DNA of 10,151 nt from Candidatus Ethanoperedens thermophilum (GTDB lineage Archaea; Halobacteriota; Methanosarcinia; Methanosarcinales; EX4572-44). Shown piece after piece: positions 6,024 to 10,151 of this stretch. Below the pieces are notes generated by a model. That model saw only the letters and a program-made list of their open reading frames with translations, was not told where the DNA came from and did not search any database. The position numbers and the translations under genes are program-made. Position 1 is the first letter of the stretch. Each line of letters begins with the position of its first letter. The stretch lies in NCBI GenBank assembly GCA_012910725.1, contig WNEG01000075.1, forward strand, positions 9,621 through 19,771, in the 5' to 3' direction.

Positions 6024-6602
6024 TTCGGCGTATACTGAACGCACTATTAAACGAATCTGCCAGGGGGACATACTCCGAGATGTAAGTATCATTGATTGGA
6101 ATTACGAAAAAAAAATTGATGAGTTGGATTTGCCATATATTATTGTCATGACACAAGATTGCGATCTAGAGCGCGATTTCTATAATAGATCTCAAATAAA
6201 TCCAAAAACACATGATAAATTCTTACAAAATATATTGGTAAGCCCAGCTTATGATGCAATGAAATTCAGAGAGGGGCAGCATTTAGAAAAATTTAAATTA
6301 ACAATGGAGAATTGGAATTCAGATAATTATAAACGAATAAAAGATCAAAACAATGCGAGATTCCATTTTTTAGAATCGTATCTAGAGTTGCAAGTATCAG
6401 AGCTAGTAATCGATTTTAAGCATTACTATACTATTCCAAGAGATACCCTATATAAATGTATGCAGACCATTATCTGGCTACTATCAATCAACTTTTTCGG
6501 GAGTGTTTATCACAACGCTTTGCTAGTTATTTAAGTAGAATTGGATTACCAGTACTCGAAAAAAAAAAACAGATTCTAAAAGTGCATTACCAACAGCTTT
6601 AA
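6004..6602 (+). pseudogene. 'QGD/TQDCDL' protein, third cassette gene, with one frameshift
   Basis: The frame from ATG 6004 holds ICQGDILRDV (18-27), VMTQDCDLERD (48-58) and ELVIDFKHYYTIP (133-145), then after K151 turns into an implausible tail ending at 6534. From about 6456 a second frame continues sensibly (DHYLATINQLFREC, then LSQRFASYLSRIGLPVLE) to a TAA at 6600-6602. Adding one A to the short A-run at 6454-6456 joins both halves into a 199-residue protein. The break is either a real recent mutation or a base lost in sequencing; an 11-A run at 6559-6569 lies further on. The family is uncharacterised. The compact acidic and cysteine motif (QDCDLE) could be a metal or nucleotide site, which is inference. 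It appears co-transcribed with the two genes before it. Confidence 0.75.
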
Positions 6603-6609
6603 CATCATA

Positions 6610-6619
6610 AGTTATATAT
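6610..6619 (+). promoter_or_regulatory. Possible TATA box ahead of the RNA ligase leader
   Basis: GTTATATATA lies right behind the cassette's last stop. If used, it would start a transcript near 6640 with a leader of nearly 290 bases before the RNA ligase ATG at 6926. A second, weaker A+T box (GATATAAATC, 6671-6680) lies between ATGAG and CTCAT, which are inverted copies. Confidence 0.4.
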
Positions 6620-6702
6620 AGGGGGCATCTCCACCCTCCTCTGTTTGTAAAAACCAATACGATGAGTAGCGATATAAATCCTCATGCACCTACACCGGGA
6701 TG

Positions 6703-6724
6703 CTCCGCACCTTCCAGTGCGGAG
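6703..6724. other. Perfect 8-bp hairpin in the RNA ligase upstream region
   Basis: CTCCGCAC pairs with GTGCGGAG round the loop CTTCCA. It is G+C-rich in a largely A+T-rich stretch and precedes the repeat cluster. It could be a transcript-folding element or the end of the cassette transcript; no T-run follows it. Confidence 0.45.
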
Positions 6725-6730
6725 TCCGTG

Positions 6731-6915
6731 ACTGCGAAGCACTGCACACATCGTGAGCAGAAATATAGTAGTAGCTCTTGATTGCGTAGCAATCAAGTGT
6801 AGAAATTAACTCTTGATTGCGAAGCACTGCACAACTTCGTTGTGCAGAAAATAATTCTTGATTGCGCAGCAATCAAGGTGAGCAGAAATGACTCTTGATT
6901 GCGCAAGCAATCAAG
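6731..6915. repeat. Tandem array of degenerate palindromic repeats
   Basis: Members in order: a worn copy 6731-6760; 6777-6797 (CTTGATTGC, loop GTA, inverse arm); a composite at 6812-6847, made of the left half CTTGATTGC joined to another perfect palindrome (CTGCACAAC, loop TTC, inverse arm, 6827-6847); 6857-6877 (loop GCA); and 6894-6915 (loop GCAA). Between stems the spacer resembles GTGAGCAGAAAT. Centre-to-centre distance is roughly 35-45 bases. The same element occurs at 14-34. The array ends 10 bases before the RNA ligase ATG, so the last hairpin abuts its ribosome-binding site. It is not CRISPR: the spacers are similar to each other and the repeats are palindromes. Confidence 0.85.
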
Positions 6916-6925
6916 AAAGGCAAAG

Positions 6926-8068
6926 ATGAACAAAACTCCACCCGACATAGATATAGATAAAATTGCAGAGTTGTTTCATACAACAAAACAGCGAGTAAGA
7001 GGCTTACTGAATAGGAAAACTCTACACAAAACACCAGATGGAAATCTAATCTTAGACAAAAGCATCTCAGGTGTTGAAAGTGGAACCAATATATTTTTAG
7101 AAAGCTATGAAGTAGTGCGTGGTTTTCCAAAAATCCAGAGGGCAGTGATGTTACAATCCACACTGGCTGCACACTTCACCTGCAAGAGCGTTGCAGTGGA
7201 AGAAAAAATGAATGGCTACAACACAAGAGTAGCGTTTATTAATAATAAAATAATCGCACTCACGAGAGGCGGTCATATTTGTCCCTACACCACAGAAAAA
7301 GCACAGACCTTGATACCTGAAGAAATATTTACTGACCACCCCGGCATTGTGTTGTGCGGCGAAATGGCAGGACCTGATAGCCCCTATGTTCCAAAAAACA
7401 TCTATAATGTTAAATCCCTCGAATTTTTTCTCTTTGACATAAGAGAGAAAAACACCGGCATACCGTTATCAGTGGCAGCCAAATATAACATTGCAGAACA
7501 ATACAACATAACCTGCACGAGACTCTTTGGAATATATCCCCTAACCGAAGCATACAATGAAATAACCAGAATAATAAAAAACCTTGGAGCATGCGGGCGA
7601 GAAGGCGTAGTCATAAAAGATCCCGCGATGAAACAACCGCCACTTAAATACACCAGTTCACAGAGCAACTGCTCAGACCTGCAATATGCCTTCACATACT
7701 ACCATGATTACGCAAAAAGTTTCTTCTACTCACGAATTGCAAGAGAAGCTTTCCAGTCGGTGGAATGGAATGAGACTCCAGAAGAAATACAACGTCGATG
7801 CATTCAACTCGGGGAAGGCATCCTCCAGCCGATGATTACAACGATCAAAAAAATACAGGAGAGAGAGAAAATTAGCGAAAACGTGCAAATACTGGTAAAA
7901 AACCTCCAGACCGCTGAGAAATTCAAGGAACATCTTCGCATACTTGGCATAGATGCCATATTCTACAAACCAGAAAAGATCGACAACGAATACCTGATAA
8001 AAATACAAAAAATCAACCAGCGAACCAACGACAAAACCGAATCTATACTTACTGGAAATACCTGGTGA
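6926..8068 (+). CDS. ATP-dependent RNA ligase, archaeal Rnl3 / Pab1020 family
   Basis: 380 residues, the usual length. These enzymes seal 5'-phosphate to 3'-hydroxyl RNA ends through an enzyme-AMP intermediate and can circularise RNA. Nucleotidyl-transferase motifs are in order: motif I EEKMNGYNTRV with K94 as the adenylated lysine; LCGEMAGP with E146 (motif III); FFLFDIRE (167-173, IIIa); EGVVIKDP with E226 and K231 (motif IV); PLKYT with K241 (motif V). The N-terminal 20-45 region looks like a small DNA/RNA-binding helical segment, and the C-terminal third forms the family's dimerisation part. An upstream TTG at 6899 lies within the repeat, so I choose ATG 6926, preceded by GAAAGG. The cellular RNA target is unknown. 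The gene stands alone, behind the hairpin array. Confidence 0.93.
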   Translation: MNKTPPDIDIDKIAELFHTTKQRVRGLLNRKTLHKTPDGNLILDKSISGVESGTNIFLESYEVVRGFPKIQRAVMLQSTLAAHFTCKSVAVEEKMNGYNTRVAFINNKIIALTRGGHICPYTTEKAQTLIPEEIFTDHPGIVLCGEMAGPDSPYVPKNIYNVKSLEFFLFDIREKNTGIPLSVAAKYNIAEQYNITCTRLFGIYPLTEAYNEITRIIKNLGACGREGVVIKDPAMKQPPLKYTSSQSNCSDLQYAFTYYHDYAKSFFYSRIAREAFQSVEWNETPEEIQRRCIQLGEGILQPMITTIKKIQEREKISENVQILVKNLQTAEKFKEHLRILGIDAIFYKPEKIDNEYLIKIQKINQRTNDKTESILTGNTW

Positions 8069-8089
8069 CCCTGTGTGCTGCAGACCGAT

Positions 8090-8101
8090 ATTTTTATATA
8101 C
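8090..8101 (+). promoter_or_regulatory. TATA box of the aroA'-aroB' operon
   Basis: ATTTTTATATAC is an excellent archaeal box A, placing the transcript start near 8122 and giving a leader of roughly 24 bases before the ATG at 8146. Confidence 0.7.
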
Positions 8102-8111
8102 TAACCGTGCT

Positions 8112-8134
8112 ACAGTGACACACTATATCACTGT
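8112..8134 (+). promoter_or_regulatory. Inverted repeat at the expected start of the aroA' transcript
   Basis: ACAGTGA and TCACTGT are exact inverse arms separated by nine bases, centred on the predicted transcription start. Such a site could be an operator covering the initiation region; as RNA it would form only if transcription began before 8112. The Shine-Dalgarno GGAG follows at 8136-8139. No regulator gene is adjacent. Confidence 0.45.
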
Positions 8135-8145
8135 TGGAGCTAAGT

Positions 8146-8940
8146 ATGTCAGAAATTGGAAAAAATATTAGACTTGAGAGAATAATGGATCGAGAGAGCA
8201 GAAACATGGTAATTATCCCGATGGACCACGGTATTTCCATAGGTCCTGTTGCTGGTATTGTGAACCTGCCAGAAGCTGTTAACAAGGCAGCAGAAGGCGG
8301 CGCCAATGCTGTTCTCATGCAGAAAGGAATGGCAAAACATGGGCACCGTGGATACGGGCAGGACATAGGACTCATTATCCACATGAGTGCTTCCACAAGT
8401 CGTGCACCAGATCCTAATAATAAGGTACAGGTGTGTACTGTTGAAGAAGCAATAAAACTCGGAGCCGATGCTGTTAGCGTTCATATTAACATAGGCTCTG
8501 AAACGGAATCTGAACAGCTTCGGAAACTCGGAATGGTCGCAGAAAGCTGTGATACATGGGGAATGCCCTTGATTGCCATGATGTATCCTCGTGGAAAAAA
8601 CATCACAAACCAGAACGATCCAGAACTTGTAGCACATGTTGCACGCGCCGGGGCAGAGCTTGGGGCAGACATCATCAAAACAAACTACACAGGCGACCCG
8701 GACAGCTTCAAGGACGTTGTTGCTGGATGCCCGGTGCCAGTGGTGATGGCTGGAGGACCAAAGGCAAACACTGACAGGGAGTTCCTTGAAATGGTAGCAG
8801 GTGCAATGAAAGGCGGCGCACGCGGTGTAGCCATCGGGAGAAACGTGTTCCAGCATAAAAATCCAGCCGCTATGACACGTGCTCTTACAAAAATAGTTCA
8901 CAAAAAGGCCACGGTAGATAAAGCAATGGAGGGACTTTAA
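8146..8940 (+). CDS. aroA': 2-amino-3,7-dideoxy-D-threo-hept-6-ulosonate (ADH) synthase, aroA'
   Basis: 264 residues, a class I aldolase-like TIM barrel of the DeoC/LacD group. With the next gene product it replaces the first two steps of the classical shikimate pathway. It condenses 6-deoxy-5-ketofructose-1-phosphate with L-aspartate semialdehyde; AroB' then converts the product to 3-dehydroquinate. Markers are IPMDHGISIGP (24-34, D27), KHGHRGYG (64-71), AMMYPRG (144-150, Y147), K178 in IIKTNYTGD (the Schiff-base lysine) and VAIGRNVFQ (228-236). An in-frame TTG at 8134 would overlap the inverted repeat; ATG 8146 has GGAG at good spacing. The last residues (KAMEGL) and the stop are where the downstream 75-bp repeats begin, so the 3' end is copied in the junction behind it. 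Confidence 0.95.
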   Translation: MSEIGKNIRLERIMDRESRNMVIIPMDHGISIGPVAGIVNLPEAVNKAAEGGANAVLMQKGMAKHGHRGYGQDIGLIIHMSASTSRAPDPNNKVQVCTVEEAIKLGADAVSVHINIGSETESEQLRKLGMVAESCDTWGMPLIAMMYPRGKNITNQNDPELVAHVARAGAELGADIIKTNYTGDPDSFKDVVAGCPVPVVMAGGPKANTDREFLEMVAGAMKGGARGVAIGRNVFQHKNPAAMTRALTKIVHKKATVDKAMEGL

Positions 8941-9109
8941 GTGAAACACCTCTGGATAAATTCAAACCCGTATCGCGTTGCGATGCGGAGATGCAAAGCA
9001 ATGGAGGAGCTTTAGGTGAAGCACCTCTGGATAAATTCAAACCCGTATCGCGTTGCGATGCGGAGATGCAAAGCAATGGAGGAACCAATGGAAGAACCAA
9101 TGGAGGAAC
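8921..9109 (+). repeat. 75-bp tandem duplication of the aroA'/aroB' junction, with a 12-bp triplet repeat
   Basis: AAGCAATGGA recurs at 8921, 8996 and 9071, giving an exact period of 75 bases (25 codons). Each of the two inserted units holds the Shine-Dalgarno GGAGG, the end of aroA' (CTTTA), a stop, the aroB' start (GTGAARCACCTCTGGATAAA) and then about 34 foreign bases. The foreign part contains a 9-bp stem with 3-nt loop (CCGTATCGC, loop GTT, GCGATGCGG; 8968-8988 and 9043-9063, one T-G pair). The third copy is lengthened by a 12-bp unit, CAATGGAGGAAC, present three times at 9074-9109. Confidence 0.92.
8941..9015 (+). CDS. Chimeric micro-ORF 1 between aroA' and aroB' (24 residues)
   Basis: GTG at 8941 directly follows the aroA' TAA, and the frame closes at TAG 9013-9015. 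The product begins MKHLWI, exactly like AroB', passes through NSNPYRVAMRRC and ends KAMEEL, almost the same as the AroA' C-terminus. GGAGGG precedes the GTG with normal spacing, so translation could pass from aroA' into it. It is probably a by-product of the duplication, but its in-frame preservation keeps the ribosome relay open. Confidence 0.45.
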   Translation: MKHLWINSNPYRVAMRRCKAMEEL

Positions 9110-9114
9110 TTTAA
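9016..9114 (+). CDS. Chimeric micro-ORF 2 between aroA' and aroB' (32 residues)
   Basis: GTG at 9016 directly follows the TAG of micro-ORF 1, and the TAA at 9112-9114 is directly followed by the aroB' GTG. It repeats the first micro-ORF, with a tail lengthened by the 12-bp repeats to read KAMEEPMEEPMEEL. GGAGG lies ahead of its start and again ahead of aroB'. If TAG at 9013 were read through (possible only with a pyrrolysine system), both micro-ORFs would fuse. Confidence 0.45.
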   Translation: MKHLWINSNPYRVAMRRCKAMEEPMEEPMEEL

Positions 9115-10151
9115 GTGAAACACCTCTGGATAAAAGCGGACAGTAACGTCTGGGATAACGACAAAAAAAGAATCACAACTGCGCTTGAATCAGGATTTGA
9201 CTTCACTCTTGTAAGCGAGGACGATATTGGAAAAGTACGAGCACTCGGCAATATCAAAATAGCAGCCCACACTACAAGCGAATACAGCAACGCCGACATC
9301 CTTGTGATCGGGAAAAACAGTGAAGGCGACGGAACCATTCCTCTCGGTGAAAGCCCAGAGGATATAAAAACCGCAGAAAAACTTACAAAAAACGGAAAAA
9401 CAGTAGCAGGGTATGTGGTAATACACAACAAGGAATATGAAACATTCGCATCCAAAATAGCACAACACTGTAAGTACCTGATCGTCATGGGAACTGATTG
9501 GAAAGTCATACCACTCGAAAACCTTATAGCAGACCTTCAGTCACTGGATGTTGAAATAATTGCAGGCATAACCGACGCAACAGAAACAAAACTCGCGCTC
9601 GAAACCATGGAACACGGTGCAGACGGCGTACTTGTTGACACTGATGATGCGAGTGAGATAAAAAGAATAGCAGACACACGCGAAAAAAGCGAAATGAAAC
9701 CAGTGGAACTTACAACAGCCACCATCACAAAAGTAAAACCGGTAAGCATGGGAGACCGCGTCTGCATAGACACCTGCAGCCTGATGAAACTCGGCGAAGG
9801 CATGCTCATCGGAAGCCAGTCCAACGGACTATTCCTCGTGCATGCAGAAAGTGAAGAGAGCCCTTATGTTGCAGCACGACCATTTCGGGTGAACGCAGGG
9901 GCAGTACACGCCTACATAAAAATTGGGGAAAAAACCAGATACCTCTCAGAACTGGAGGCAGGAGACGACGTACTGATCGTAAACAAGGACGGCGAACAGA
10001 AAAAAGCAGTGGTGGGACGGGTCAAAATCGAAAAACGACCACTGATGTTAATCGAAGCAGCAGTAAACAACACCACAATCAAAACCCTCCTGCAAAATGC
10101 AGAAACAATCAAACTCGTGAAACCAGACGGCACACCCCTATCAGTAGCAGA
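9115..10151 (+). CDS. aroB': Archaeal 3-dehydroquinate synthase (DHQ synthase II), aroB', 3' end outside window
   Basis: 345 codons are visible with no stop; homologues are about 370-390 residues, so only a short C-terminal part is missing. This NAD-dependent enzyme deaminates and cyclises the AroA' product to 3-dehydroquinate and is unrelated to bacterial AroB. The start MKHLWIKADSNVWDNDKK, then ITTALESGFDF, AHTTSEYSNAD, and later LGEGMLIGSQSNGLFLVHAE, PYVAARPFRVNAGAVHAYI and KRPLMLIEA are family hallmarks. GTG at 9115 is chosen because it directly follows the TAA of micro-ORF 2, has GGAGG at 9100-9104, and gives the conserved N-terminus. Co-transcribed with aroA'. Confidence 0.95.
   Translation, partial: MKHLWIKADSNVWDNDKKRITTALESGFDFTLVSEDDIGKVRALGNIKIAAHTTSEYSNADILVIGKNSEGDGTIPLGESPEDIKTAEKLTKNGKTVAGYVVIHNKEYETFASKIAQHCKYLIVMGTDWKVIPLENLIADLQSLDVEIIAGITDATETKLALETMEHGADGVLVDTDDASEIKRIADTREKSEMKPVELTTATITKVKPVSMGDRVCIDTCSLMKLGEGMLIGSQSNGLFLVHAESEESPYVAARPFRVNAGAVHAYIKIGEKTRYLSELEAGDDVLIVNKDGEQKKAVVGRVKIEKRPLMLIEAAVNNTTIKTLLQNAETIKLVKPDGTPLSVA

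Noticed and set aside
6004..6534. Reading the third cassette gene as a complete 176-residue protein
   Set aside because: After residue 151 the frame loses protein character while another frame continues with a coherent sequence; a frameshift explains it better.
6605..6872. Two minus-strand frames of 60-63 codons across the repeat array
   Set aside because: Their sequence (repeated LRNQE- and AIKS-like stretches) is simply the translation of the palindromes.
6731..6915. CRISPR array
   Set aside because: Repeats are palindromic and unequal, spacers resemble each other, and no cas gene is near.
6899..6925. Upstream TTG start adding nine residues to the RNA ligase
   Set aside because: The extension is translated from the palindromic repeat, while ATG 6926 has its own GAAAGG site.
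8149..8949. 266-codon open frame on the minus strand opposite aroA'
   Set aside because: It covers a strongly recognised gene, is unusually rich in Cys, His and Phe as antisense frames are, and has no ribosome site or promoter of its own.

Overview
The window looks like chromosome from a methanogenic or methane-cycling archaeon, most likely Methanosarcinales-like. The evidence is the pair aroA'/aroB', which is the archaeal route to 3-dehydroquinate, plus a LeuC/HacA-type hydro-lyase, a Pab1020-type archaeal RNA ligase, a tRNA gene without an encoded CCA end, TATA-type promoters and GTG starts. The placement is inference from protein character; no marker fixes the genus.

Layout. 1-210: a 9-3-9 palindromic repeat followed by the 3' end of an unrecognised ORF. 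301-1140 (minus): a TauE/SafE-type membrane exporter. About 1376-2610: a tnpB-only insertion sequence with an intact RuvC triad and a hairpin on each side. 2622-4630 (minus): tRNA-Gln(CUG), LeuC/HacA large subunit and a SAM methyltransferase, all in one direction and tightly spaced. 4667-5113: a gene-poor stretch with several hairpins, a good promoter-like sequence and a possible 34-codon ORF. 5114-6602: an A+T-rich three-gene cassette (TIGR04255-like protein, 60-residue protein, 'QGD/TQDCDL' protein). Its last gene carries one frameshift and can be restored by adding a single base.

6603-6925 is a hairpin-rich leader or repeat zone with several copies of the palindrome seen at base 14. It leads directly into an ATP-dependent RNA ligase gene (6926-8068). 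8092-10151 holds the aromatic amino-acid operon: promoter, inverted repeat, aroA', and aroB', which runs off the window. Between aroA' and aroB' the junction has been tandemly copied with a 75-bp period. This creates two chimeric micro-ORFs, each keeping a Shine-Dalgarno, a stop and a GTG start.

Housekeeping functions here are aromatic precursor synthesis (aroA' and aroB' act in succession), the 2-oxoacid or leucine pathway (LeuC/HacA) and a glutamine tRNA. Set between them is accessory DNA: the tnpB element, the uncharacterised three-gene cassette and a family of short palindromes sharing a 9-bp stem and 3-nt loop. The most interesting items are the cassette, the palindromes in the RNA ligase leader, and the stop/start relay between aroA' and aroB'.
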